From Deltaproteobacteria bacterium (GTDB lineage Bacteria; Myxococcota_A; UBA9042; DTJE01), in the NCBI GenBank assembly GCA_029555025.1, contig JAKPTZ010000017.1:79967-143966 (forward strand): a stretch of DNA of 64,000 bases, given 5' to 3'. This document shows positions 9,126 to 17,620 of this stretch, piece after piece. Numbering within the stretch: position 1 is the first letter of the stretch; every line of letters begins with the position of its first letter. The notes beneath the pieces are model-generated. The model had not been told where the DNA came from and did not search any database. It worked only from the letters and a program-made list of their open reading frames with translations. The position numbers were made by a program, and so were the translations under genes.

Positions 9126-9160
9126 CGCACCGGCCTCGTGTCAGATCGGAGGACAAAGAA

Positions 9161-9559
9161 TTGAACGCGCTTGGACGTCATCTGGTGGCTGATTTTCATG
9201 ACTGCACCGCTGACCTTAACGATCCGGTGCTGATCCTTGAAACACTCGAGAAAGCTTGCGAAATTTCCGGCGCCACGATCGTTAGCCGGACCAGGCACCA
9301 CTTCAGCCCGTATGGCGTGACGGCCGTCTTTGTCATTGCCGAGTCACATCTTGCCGTTCACACATGGCCGGAATACGGATACGCCGCGGTCGATCTGTTC
9401 ACATGCGGAAGCACCGTCGATACCTGGAAGGCGTTCGAGCACTGCAAGACTGCATTCGGTGCCGGAAGGGTGGAAGTCAAGGAAATCGCGCGCGGAATTC
9501 TTCCGGAAGCAAGCCAGGCCCCGGCCCAGGGCTTTGCGTCCAGCGGTAACGCAGCCTGA
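9161..9559 (+). CDS. speD: S-adenosylmethionine decarboxylase proenzyme (pyruvoyl type, class 1B)
   Basis: Supplies decarboxylated AdoMet, the aminopropyl donor for spermidine synthesis. The protein cleaves itself at Glu61-Ser62 in AESHLAVHTWPE, and Ser62 becomes the pyruvoyl group. His67 and Cys82 (DLFTCG) match the processing and catalytic residues of the short bacterial type. I chose the TTG at 9161: GGAGG lies 8 bases upstream and the protein then begins LGRHLVADFHDC, as the family does, at 132 residues. An upstream in-frame GTG at 9095 would add residues unlike the family and lies inside another ribosome site. No spermidine synthase or arginine/ornithine decarboxylase lies nearby. The leader suggests post-transcriptional control. 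Confidence 0.93.
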   Translation: MNALGRHLVADFHDCTADLNDPVLILETLEKACEISGATIVSRTRHHFSPYGVTAVFVIAESHLAVHTWPEYGYAAVDLFTCGSTVDTWKAFEHCKTAFGAGRVEVKEIARGILPEASQAPAQGFASSGNAA

Positions 9560-9565
9560 TAGCGG

Positions 9566-10270
9566 CTATACGACCTCGCCCCGATCATCGTCCGCCGATA
9601 CACCGGGCCCATCGCCGACATCGGTCGCAATGTCTTCGGTGACGGTCGACGCCACGACCGGCGAGGCTTCGGAATCGGTTTTTGCGACGGCCGACGCTTC
9701 GGTGCCGCCAGCCGACCTGCGCCGCCGCACAACGATCATGAACGCCAGCCCAAGCACCACCAGAACGGAGGAAACCACCAGGATTATCATTGGCAGGCGC
9801 GTGCGGCCGCTCAGCTTGTTGTCGAGTTCGGTCTGTTCCTTCCACCAGGCCTTCATCACGTCAGAAACCGCCGCGGCCTCGGGTTTCTGTTCCCTTATCA
9901 GTTCGGGACATGCGCGAAATTCTGGATCCGGATGAAGCTTCGAAAAAAGTCCGGAAAGCCACTTCGACTCATCGGCGCCGACGTCCGAGGCGTTATCCCG
10001 CCCGAACACCGTCTGGGAAGTCACCAGATCCAGGCCGACGACCGTCATGCCGACGACCACGAGCCCCTTCTTCCCAGGGGAGGAAAATGACGCCAGTACT
10101 CCCGTCTCGACCGGCACGACCTTATCGACCTTCATGGTTCCCAGTTCACCGGCCCGAGCGCGAATGAAGCGCTCTGCACAGGTCTCGGCGCCGCTGGCGC
10201 CGGACGCGGCGACATGAACAGCGAAGATGGCCAGGACAACCGCCGGAATCCTTTCAGAAAATGACTTCAT
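9566..10270 (-). CDS. Exported single-helix membrane protein with an acidic cytoplasmic tail, function unknown
   Basis: A 234-residue protein with a signal peptide (residues 1-28), an extracytoplasmic part of ~130 residues with two Cys (31 and 121), a membrane helix at about 160-181 followed by a VRRRR stop-transfer cluster, and a ~50-residue acidic Ala/Thr/Val/Asp-rich tail. The topology is clear but I recognise no family. The ATG at 10270 has GGGG upstream and fits the signal peptide; an ATG at 10291 is in frame without a good site. It follows the GT39-like gene on the same strand by 27 bases and ends 6 bases from the convergent speD. A supporting role for the upstream glycosyltransferase is possible but only positional. 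Confidence 0.65.
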   Translation of the reverse strand: MKSFSERIPAVVLAIFAVHVAASGASGAETCAERFIRARAGELGTMKVDKVVPVETGVLASFSSPGKKGLVVVGMTVVGLDLVTSQTVFGRDNASDVGADESKWLSGLFSKLHPDPEFRACPELIREQKPEAAAVSDVMKAWWKEQTELDNKLSGRTRLPMIILVVSSVLVVLGLAFMIVVRRRRSAGGTEASAVAKTDSEASPVVASTVTEDIATDVGDGPGVSADDDRGEVV

Positions 10271-10297
10271 GTTGTTCAACCCCACGTTCATGCCACT

Positions 10298-12181
10298 TCA
10301 AGGCCCGCGTTCCGGGCCGCACAAATATAGTTCATCAGACGCGTTACGTTCAACAAGCCGGCAGTGTCGCGAAAGCCATTCGCAATCCCAGGCCGACCAT
10401 GTCATCCCCTGGCCGGTCGCGCAGTTCGCCTGCATCCTTGCGTACCAGAAGCTGCCGGATGACCGTAGGAATCGGGATAGTTCGGGCCACTGGCCCAGGC
10501 GCCAGGACCAGTACCGCTCGAATCCGATGACATGATACCAGCCTTTCGGTCCGGAAAACGACATGCGATCGAAGTTCCTGACTATGACAGGTTCGACCCC
10601 TGCTTCCGAAGCCGTCGCCGGCCCCAGGTGATAAAGGAACGATTCCGCCTCGAAAGCCGGCGTGACGAGTACGGTGGCCGGCCGCGTTGAAGCGGGCTGC
10701 TTCCCGGAGGAAATGATCCCGGAGAATTCTTCGACCGATGCGGATCTCCAGAGGTAGGGGCGCGAAACTCGCGCCATGACAGGGCTGTCGGAAGGTTCGC
10801 GGGCAACGATTATCGAAGCTGCAAGAAATCCGGCGAGCACGACGGCCGTGCCGACACGGGCAAACCGCATGCGGTCGATGCAACCTGCAAGCAGAATCAT
10901 GACCGGGGCCGCCACGCCCACGGAGTACGACACTTCCCAGAAGATGAATGGACTTGTCGCCAGGCAGAGGCCGACGTATCCGGAAATCGCTGCGGCAAGC
11001 GCCGTCGCCGGCCGGCTGCGCCAGAACCTTCCGGCAACAATGATGGCGACAACGGCAATGCCGGAAACATGGGGCATGCCCGACAGCAGCGCCACGGTAT
11101 CGACCGCCCATGATTCCGGCAGCATCGATCCCTGCTTCGAGCCGAAATCAAAGAAGAAGAACGGCACCAGCGGAAGGAAGGAGACCAGGACGAACAAGGC
11201 CGAAATCGCGGGCTTTAACAGCCTGCGCGGATGAAGGACAAGTGTCGCCAGCATCACGGCGCCCAGAAGGGCCAGCCAGATCCACGCGATGTAATGCGTC
11301 CAGACCGCAAGGGCGCAGAAGATGGCAAGCCGGACCGCGTCGCCGTCCCTGTCATCGCCGCGCGCCAGCCTGAAGGCCGGGGGAATGGCCGCCACAAGAA
11401 AAGCCGCCATCGGCAGGTATGCGCGCATGGTGGCCGACCAGATGACCAGGCCGGGATGAAGGGCGACCAGGAAGGCGGCCAGAATACCTGCGCGACGGCC
11501 GAACATCAGTCGGGCCGAGGTTCGCGAAGACCATATCATCCAGACTCCGGCCAGGACAATCGGAAGCCGGAAACAGAACGGGTGGTGACAGACCAGGAAT
11601 ACGAAGTGCTCGACCAGGTTGAGCAGCGGCGGGTTGGTCAACACCTCGTAACCGGAAAAGGCGATGTCGGGAATGGCAGAAAAAGGCTTGTGTTCGACCG
11701 TTCCCCATTCGGATCCGTGAAGGGGAAGAAGCGCGGCGGCGACAAGCCGGACGACGGCGCCAAGCCCGATGGCCACCAGGATCGGCACGAGATCGTCGGG
11801 AACGCCGGCATCGGACGCAGCCGGCGGACTTGCCCCGGAACGTCGCGACCTCCGGAAATGCCACAGGACGAACACCACGAACAAAGGTACGGCAACCAGC
11901 CAGGAAACCAGAAAAACATGGAAATGCGGAGGCCTGTCCGACGGCTTCAGTCGTTCAAAAGCCGGCTTTGCGTGGGGGGGAATCCGTTCGAAATCAAAGA
12001 CTGAAAAGACCTGGCGGGAAAGTTCGTCACCGTCGGGATCCCAATGGCCGCCTCCTGGCTTGACGGTGTCGTCGGCCACGACCGGGGTGCCGGGATTGCC
12101 TGCGCCCGCGCCCGACGCGGCCAAAGCCGGCCAGGACGACGGCAGAGCGACCATCACGGCAACCAAAGCGGACAGTCTCAT
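10298..12181 (-). CDS. Multi-pass membrane glycosyltransferase of the GT39/ArnT-like superfamily
   Basis: A 627-residue integral membrane protein. It has an N-terminal hydrophobic segment, an extracytoplasmic stretch of ~80 residues, then about ten helices and a C-terminal extracytoplasmic domain of ~150 residues with four Cys. The TNPPLLNLVEHFVF segment after SEWGTVEHKPF resembles the PPLYYLLxH motif of dolichyl/polyprenyl-phosphate-sugar-dependent transferases (GT39/GT83). Those enzymes move a sugar from a lipid carrier on the outer face of the inner membrane. The ATG at 12181 has GGGG 7 bases upstream; an ATG at 12238 in the same frame overlaps the truA ribosome site. It runs away from truA with 57 bases between them. 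Donor and acceptor cannot be told. Confidence 0.75.
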   Translation of the reverse strand: MRLSALVAVMVALPSSWPALAASGAGAGNPGTPVVADDTVKPGGGHWDPDGDELSRQVFSVFDFERIPPHAKPAFERLKPSDRPPHFHVFLVSWLVAVPLFVVFVLWHFRRSRRSGASPPAASDAGVPDDLVPILVAIGLGAVVRLVAAALLPLHGSEWGTVEHKPFSAIPDIAFSGYEVLTNPPLLNLVEHFVFLVCHHPFCFRLPIVLAGVWMIWSSRTSARLMFGRRAGILAAFLVALHPGLVIWSATMRAYLPMAAFLVAAIPPAFRLARGDDRDGDAVRLAIFCALAVWTHYIAWIWLALLGAVMLATLVLHPRRLLKPAISALFVLVSFLPLVPFFFFDFGSKQGSMLPESWAVDTVALLSGMPHVSGIAVVAIIVAGRFWRSRPATALAAAISGYVGLCLATSPFIFWEVSYSVGVAAPVMILLAGCIDRMRFARVGTAVVLAGFLAASIIVAREPSDSPVMARVSRPYLWRSASVEEFSGIISSGKQPASTRPATVLVTPAFEAESFLYHLGPATASEAGVEPVIVRNFDRMSFSGPKGWYHVIGFERYWSWRLGQWPELSRFLRSSGSFWYARMQANCATGQGMTWSAWDCEWLSRHCRLVERNASDELYLCGPERGP

Positions 12182-12238
12182 CAATAATCCCCGGAAAATC
12201 ACCGAAGGAAGGCAAAATCGACCTGTTGAGGTTATCAT

Positions 12239-13039
12239 ATGACCGCAATCAGGTGCGGCCCAAAGATGCCCGGACAGACCCGCAACATCAGGCTCCTTAT
12301 CCAGTTCGACGGAACCGGCTTCTGCGGATGGCAGATGCAGGCTTCCGACAGGACGGTTCAGGGTGTCCTGGCCGAGGCGCTGAACAGACTGACCGGACAG
12401 CCGGTTCGCCTTTATTCCTCGTCAAGAACCGATGCCGGGGTTCACGCGGTCGGAATGGTCGTCAACTTCAAGCTCGATACCACGCTTCCCCTGGTTGCGT
12501 TCCATTTCGGCCTCAACAGCCTGCTTCCACGCGACCTTCAGGTGGTAATGGCCGACGAGGCCCCGGACAACTTCAACGCAAGGTTTTCCGCAAGGGGTAA
12601 GACCTACGTCTATCGAATACAACCGGGACACACACGGCTTCCGCTGGAGGCGTCAAGGGCCTGGCACGTCCGGGGATCGCTGGATGTCGAAGCGATGCAA
12701 AGGGCGGCGGCCATGATGCTGGGGCGACACGACTTCAACGCGTTCCGTTCGGCCCAGTGCGATTCGGACAACCCGGTCAGGACGGTCGATCAACTGACGG
12801 TGGAGCAGGGCGCCGACGGCATCGTCACAATCACCATCAGGGCAAGGGCGTTTCTTCGAAACATGGTACGTATCATTGCGGGCACGCTGGTCGAAATCGG
12901 GCGCGGCAGGAAAAACCCGGAATGGGTCATTGAACTGCTGGAGTCGGGCGATCGGACGAAGGCCGGCATGACCGCCCCGCCGCAGGGACTTTTCCTGGTC
13001 AAGGTGCACTACCCGGAAGACATCAGCCAGCCCGCCTGA
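12239..13039 (+). CDS. truA: tRNA pseudouridine(38-40) synthase
   Basis: Converts uridines 38-40 of the tRNA anticodon arm to pseudouridine. At 266 residues it is the usual length. IQFDGTGFCGWQ near the start, SSRTDAGVHA with catalytic Asp65, FNARFSARGKTYVYRI, and FLRNMVRIIAGTLVEIGRG are family signatures. The ATG at 12239 has GAGG 7 bases upstream; an internal ATG at 12266 is an alternative that would trim nine residues. Its 3' end overlaps the convergent flippase gene by 17 bases. Confidence 0.96.
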   Translation: MTAIRCGPKMPGQTRNIRLLIQFDGTGFCGWQMQASDRTVQGVLAEALNRLTGQPVRLYSSSRTDAGVHAVGMVVNFKLDTTLPLVAFHFGLNSLLPRDLQVVMADEAPDNFNARFSARGKTYVYRIQPGHTRLPLEASRAWHVRGSLDVEAMQRAAAMMLGRHDFNAFRSAQCDSDNPVRTVDQLTVEQGADGIVTITIRARAFLRNMVRIIAGTLVEIGRGRKNPEWVIELLESGDRTKAGMTAPPQGLFLVKVHYPEDISQPA

Positions 13040-14555
13040 CCCGCCTGGACATCACCCTTCTAAGGACGCCGAGATCGGCCCGACCGATGCCGCCGGTCAA
13101 TGCGAGAACCGCCAGGAATACGGCCAGCGCGACAACCGGAAGAACCGGCCAGGGGCATGCCCCGCGAAGGAGCCTCGCGGCGATCAGGGCCGCGACTGCC
13201 GATACCGCGGCGGACAAGGCCGAGCGCACCCACCCGGAAAAGCCGAACACGCGGCCGCAGAGGATGCCGGCAACAATGGCCCCGGACGCCGAACCGCACA
13301 ACGTCGATACAGCGGCAAGCCATGTGGCGTCGGCGGCAGATGCGCCGGGAAGCAGAATCCCCAGCATGACTATCTGGACGACGGCAGCGCCGACGCCACC
13401 GAGCACCGAAACGATCGGGCGCCCGGAAGACGCAAGAACCGCGTTGCCCACATGCATGAACGCCAGCATGGCCCCAGCGCCCAGCAGAATCACCAGACCG
13501 GGTGCGCCTGACGAATATGACGCGCCGAAAAGCAGGCCAAGCGTTTCCGCGGGGGCCGAGCCGAAAACGGCGACAGCGCACCAGGACAGGAGCGAAGCCA
13601 GCCTGAAGGCGCCCGAAACCACCCGGGACGCCCTTTCGCTGTCACCGCGGCTTGACGCCGAGGAAACGATTGGAAAAACGACGAAGGCCAGCGAAATCAC
13701 CGCCTGGTATGGAAGCAGCGCCACATTCTTCGCGGCGCCATAGACGCCGGCGGCGGCGGAGGCCGCGTCGGCGGCGCCAATCGAACCACCATGGCCTGAC
13801 AGACGCCCCAGGAAGCCCTTGAGCGCTATGACGTCGGCCTGAAGCAACAGATTCAGGACAAGTGCGTAGCCGGCAAGCGGCAGCAGATACGACAGGTATT
13901 CCTTCAGGTCGATCCCGCCGCGGGATGAACGCCCGACGCCGGAAAAGACCCTGCCCGAAACGAACGCGGCGACAATCAGCACCGTCCAGGCGGCCGCGGC
14001 GAAGGCACCGTAGGAAAGCGCCACCGACCCGGAAAAGACGACCGCCGCAATCATCAGCCCCGTCTTCAGCGTCGAAAACAGGATGTCCATGGAGGCCTGC
14101 CGCCCGAAATGACAGGTACCGTTCAGGAGTCCGATGATGGCCGCGTAGTACATGTAGGCCAATACAATCAGACCCGAAACGAGAAGCGGCCGGGCAATTC
14201 CCGGATCGGACAGCAGGTTTGACGCGATGAATCCGTGAAACGCAATGAAGGCAAGGAATACCGGCCCGAATACCAGGGTCTGGCCGACCATGGCGGTGCG
14301 CCGAACCCTTGAAAGGTCGGCACCGGACTGACTCGCAAGCTTGCTTACCGCCTGAACCGAGGCCGTGATCACGACCATCGTCACGACGTTGAGCAGGCCC
14401 GACACCACCCGGTACTGACCGAACAAGACCTGATCGCCGAAAAGCCTTGGAAAGGCCAGGCTGGTGAACGTCGCGGTAAGCAGGAACCACAGCTTGGCGC
14501 CGGTTATCAGGAAGAAACCGCGCCCGGCCTGTCTGATCGAACCATCCGAATCCAT
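13023..14555 (-). CDS. Polysaccharide/lipid-linked sugar flippase (MOP superfamily, Wzx-like)
   Basis: A 510-residue protein with about 12-14 hydrophobic helices and little else, matching oligosaccharide flippases. The N-terminal half has LITGAKLWFLL and FGQYRVVSGLLNVVTM, the typical opening of Wzx/RfbX-like proteins, and a second repeat begins near residue 220. These transporters move undecaprenyl-linked sugars across the inner membrane. No other O-antigen or capsule genes are beside it. The GT39-like gene at 10298-12181 and the GT2 fusion at 2099-3568 are its nearest possible partners (inference). The 3' end overlaps truA by 17 bases. Confidence 0.8.
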   Translation of the reverse strand: MDSDGSIRQAGRGFFLITGAKLWFLLTATFTSLAFPRLFGDQVLFGQYRVVSGLLNVVTMVVITASVQAVSKLASQSGADLSRVRRTAMVGQTLVFGPVFLAFIAFHGFIASNLLSDPGIARPLLVSGLIVLAYMYYAAIIGLLNGTCHFGRQASMDILFSTLKTGLMIAAVVFSGSVALSYGAFAAAAWTVLIVAAFVSGRVFSGVGRSSRGGIDLKEYLSYLLPLAGYALVLNLLLQADVIALKGFLGRLSGHGGSIGAADAASAAAGVYGAAKNVALLPYQAVISLAFVVFPIVSSASSRGDSERASRVVSGAFRLASLLSWCAVAVFGSAPAETLGLLFGASYSSGAPGLVILLGAGAMLAFMHVGNAVLASSGRPIVSVLGGVGAAVVQIVMLGILLPGASAADATWLAAVSTLCGSASGAIVAGILCGRVFGFSGWVRSALSAAVSAVAALIAARLLRGACPWPVLPVVALAVFLAVLALTGGIGRADLGVLRRVMSRRVRRAG

Positions 14556-14671
14556 CGGGACGCCCCCGGATCGACAGGCATCTTCTTACCACCTGGCAGT
14601 CAAAACCGCAAAGATGGCGTTCTCGGTCATCCAACTTCGACCTTCCTTTCCGACTGCCGCGCGCCGGATGC

Positions 14672-14677
14672 TATAAT
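14672..14677 (+). promoter_or_regulatory. -10 box (TATAAT) for the DUF167-lnt unit
   Basis: A perfect TATAAT in the divergent gap before the ATG at 14708, about 30 bases upstream. The -35 region (14648-14654) matches poorly. It would drive the DUF167 gene and, 21 bases later, lnt. Confidence 0.4.
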
Positions 14678-14707
14678 GCCGCACGGAAACTGGCAGGCTC
14701 GGGCACC

Positions 14708-15004
14708 ATGCTGAACGAAGGCGCGCGCGGAACCGTGATCGAGATAAGCGTCCGTCCCAGAGCCGGAAAGTGCCGCATCGTCGAAGTCGGTCCGGACAGG
14801 GTTCGAATCGAGGTCACGGCGGCTCCGGAGGGAGGAAAGGCGACCGAACAGGCCCTGCGCACCCTTGCCGATGCCCTCGGCGTCATGGCTTCGGGACTGA
14901 AACTCCTGACAGGAAAGACCGCCAGGCACAAAACGATCCTGGTTTGCGGGGCCACCGCGGCCGACTGCGAATCAAGACTGAAACAGGCCGTTGCAGGACA
15001 CTGA
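14708..15004 (+). CDS. DUF167/YggU-family protein
   Basis: A small 98-residue protein of the YggU family: VIEISVRPRAGKCRI at the start, then RVRIEVTAAPEGGKATEQAL and the LLTGKTARHKTILV strand. The family is widespread, has an alpha-beta fold and no established function. ATG at 14708. It lies 21 bases before lnt on the same strand and is likely co-transcribed with it. Confidence 0.9.
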   Translation: MLNEGARGTVIEISVRPRAGKCRIVEVGPDRVRIEVTAAPEGGKATEQALRTLADALGVMASGLKLLTGKTARHKTILVCGATAADCESRLKQAVAGH

Positions 15005-15025
15005 GGGCCGACATCAGGAATTGAG

Positions 15026-17620
15026 ATGGCACGAAAGAACCCTTCCGCCAAAAAGACGACTTCCGGTATCGGGCCGATTGTGCCGATCTGGCTGGCAATC
15101 CTGCTGGCAATCTTCGGCGGGTGCCTGATCTTCTTGAGCTTCCCGACGTTCGACATCTTCCCGCTGTCGTTCTTCGGCGTCGCCATGATGCTCCTGGCAA
15201 TCCGTGGGCGTGGGGCCGCCGCCGGCTTCTGGCTTGGACTCCTGACAGGTTTTGTCACGAACCTGGGCGGGTTTTACTGGATATCTTACATGCTGCGGGA
15301 ATTCGCCCACATGACCGTCTGGCTGTCGTGGGTAATCACCTGCATGATGGTGGCGGTCCAGGGCCTTGTCTATGCGATTCCTGCCGCAATATCCTCAGGC
15401 TTTGCCAACAGGTTCCCGAAGCTGCCCTGGATGCTGTTCTTCCCCGTGATCTTCACGGCCGTCGAATACCTGTTTCCACTGATATTCCCATGGTATCTGG
15501 CAAACGGGCAGCAGAAGTTCACGGCGCTGATTCAGATGGCCGACATCACCGGGGCCGCCGGCATCACATTCCTGATAATCCTTGTCAACTGCTCGATAGC
15601 GGACATCGCCGCACGTCGGATTTCGGGGGCTGGATTTCCCGCAGTCAGCGTCGCAGTTGCTTCCGTTGCTCTGGTTGCCGCCCTGGCATACGGGATGTTC
15701 AGGATCGACCAGATTGACCAAAGGATGGAAGCGGCCCCAAAACTGAAGGTTGGAATGGTCGAGGCCGACATCGGGATCTGGGAAAAGGAAGCCCGGAACC
15801 AGGACGGATCTCCGCTGGACGGGGCCGGCCAGATGGCGATGCTGTACTCAAACCTGTTGAAACACCAGTATCTTTCGCAGACCCTGGAAAGGGAACACAA
15901 ACCGGATCTCATCGTCTGGCCGGAATCTTCCTACTTCCCGCTCTACCAGGTCTTTTCCAGGCGCAACCCTGCCAGCCTGCTGGCCGTGACGGCCGGAGGA
16001 AGCCTTGTCGGCGTGACGGACAGTTCCGCCACTGTTGATGCGGAGTCGTCAAAGGTATTCCGGGACTCCGGCCTTACGGCGATTTCCGCGCAGAATGAGG
16101 AAAACATCCTGGCTGTCGGGCCGCGGGGCGCGATCTACAAGTTCGACGGCGTGAAATATTTAAGGGAAGAATCCGGCACGGATCGCAACCTGAACGCTGT
16201 AGCGTGGTCCTTCGATGACGGCTCCGCTATGGCGGTCGGAGATAACGGGGTAGTGCTGCTGAGGGAGCTGGATCAGGACTCAAAGGCTTCATGGAAGGTG
16301 GTCGATACCGGACGAAACTTCACGCTGCGCGGTGTCGTCAAGACACCGAAGTATGGATGGGTGGCTTGCGGGGACAATGGCAGCCTGATCTCGATTGACG
16401 AGGGACGTGTGCGCAGCCTTGTCCCGGATGGACTTCCTGACCTTACCGCCGTCACCTGGTCCGACAAGCTTGGCGTGGTGGCCGTGGGGCACCAGGGTGC
16501 AATCGTCACGATAAGCGGGCCGAACGAAGTGAAAATGGAGCAGCCCTCAAAGAAGACGCTGCGCGCCGTATGGGCCGATTCCCTCATATGGGCGGTCGGG
16601 GACGACGGCCTGGTCGTGCTGTGCGACTCGACCTGCCACACGGTCAAATCTGGCGTCAGGCGCACGCTGAACGCCATCGGCTACATGGGCAGGGGTTCCG
16701 TGGTGGCCGGTGGCCTTGACGGCATCCTGCTGGAACTGTCCCAGGACAAGGGGCCTCGAAGGATTGAAGGCGCCTCGGGACGAATCACCGGCATCACCGA
16801 CCTGCCTTTCGTCGAAGGTTATCCATTCCCGACGGACGTGAAAAAGATCTATGTTTCACGGACTCCGCTGCCGCAGGAAGGTTCGGCCGGGGATCTTCTT
16901 CCGGCCTACGAGTCCGACAGGAAAAGGCCGCCGGCCGAACGCAATTCGGTAATGCGCGGGTTTTCAACTCCGATGATATTCGGGGCCGCGACCCAGGAGA
17001 GGTTCCCCGCCCCCGGCAAGGCGCCCGTTCGACACAATACGGCGATAATGATGGACGGCTCGGGGCAGGTGCTTGGCACGTACTTCAAAAACCGCCTGCT
17101 CATCTTCGGCGAATACATTCCGCTGGAAGGACTTTTCCCGATTTTCAGGAAATGGCTGCCCGAGGCGGGAGACTGGACGCCTGGCGACGGACCGGCCCTG
17201 TTCGCGCTGGGCGACGCAAAGATCGGCATATCCATCTGCTATGAAGGTCTTCTGGCCGGTTTCCACAGGAAGCTGGCGGCGCTGGAACCCAACGTTTACG
17301 TGAACATAACGAACGACGCCTGGTTCGGGCGTACCCATGAACCATGGCTGCACCTGCAACTGGCCGAACTCAGGGCGGTTGAGGCCAGGACGCCCATGGT
17401 GCGTTCGACAAACACCGGGATTAGCGCCTTTGTCGATGCCGTCGGCAGACGGACGGCACACACAGCGATTGAGGGTGCCGAAGTCCTGGTCGGTGAAGTG
17501 GCCCTGACCAGCGAAAAAACAATATACGTGCGATACGGCGATGTTTTCGCCTGGGCGTGCTGCGGCATCGCCGCAATCATGATTCTTGCGCTTGCCGCCG
17601 GCCGGCGCCGCCGCGCATGA
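15026..17620 (+). CDS. lnt: Apolipoprotein N-acyltransferase with a beta-propeller inserted in its nitrilase domain
   Basis: Lnt adds the third acyl chain to the N-terminal Cys of lipoproteins at the periplasmic face of the inner membrane. About 220 residues of membrane helices (FLSFPTFDIFPLSF opens them) lead into the nitrilase domain. The catalytic triad is present: Glu300 in IVWPESSYFP, Lys688 in YFKNRLLIFGEYIP and Cys738 in ISICYEGL. A final membrane helix ends the protein. The odd part is the spacing. Glu to Lys is 388 residues here against 68 in E. coli Lnt (267 to 335), while Lys to Cys is normal (50). The extra ~320 residues contain at least six ~38-residue units (LNAVAW...AVGDNG type), a beta-propeller pattern. 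AGGA lies 7 bases before the ATG. The frame is continuous, so the insert is not an assembly break. Confidence 0.95.
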   Translation: MARKNPSAKKTTSGIGPIVPIWLAILLAIFGGCLIFLSFPTFDIFPLSFFGVAMMLLAIRGRGAAAGFWLGLLTGFVTNLGGFYWISYMLREFAHMTVWLSWVITCMMVAVQGLVYAIPAAISSGFANRFPKLPWMLFFPVIFTAVEYLFPLIFPWYLANGQQKFTALIQMADITGAAGITFLIILVNCSIADIAARRISGAGFPAVSVAVASVALVAALAYGMFRIDQIDQRMEAAPKLKVGMVEADIGIWEKEARNQDGSPLDGAGQMAMLYSNLLKHQYLSQTLEREHKPDLIVWPESSYFPLYQVFSRRNPASLLAVTAGGSLVGVTDSSATVDAESSKVFRDSGLTAISAQNEENILAVGPRGAIYKFDGVKYLREESGTDRNLNAVAWSFDDGSAMAVGDNGVVLLRELDQDSKASWKVVDTGRNFTLRGVVKTPKYGWVACGDNGSLISIDEGRVRSLVPDGLPDLTAVTWSDKLGVVAVGHQGAIVTISGPNEVKMEQPSKKTLRAVWADSLIWAVGDDGLVVLCDSTCHTVKSGVRRTLNAIGYMGRGSVVAGGLDGILLELSQDKGPRRIEGASGRITGITDLPFVEGYPFPTDVKKIYVSRTPLPQEGSAGDLLPAYESDRKRPPAERNSVMRGFSTPMIFGAATQERFPAPGKAPVRHNTAIMMDGSGQVLGTYFKNRLLIFGEYIPLEGLFPIFRKWLPEAGDWTPGDGPALFALGDAKIGISICYEGLLAGFHRKLAALEPNVYVNITNDAWFGRTHEPWLHLQLAELRAVEARTPMVRSTNTGISAFVDAVGRRTAHTAIEGAEVLVGEVALTSEKTIYVRYGDVFAWACCGIAAIMILALAAGRRRRA

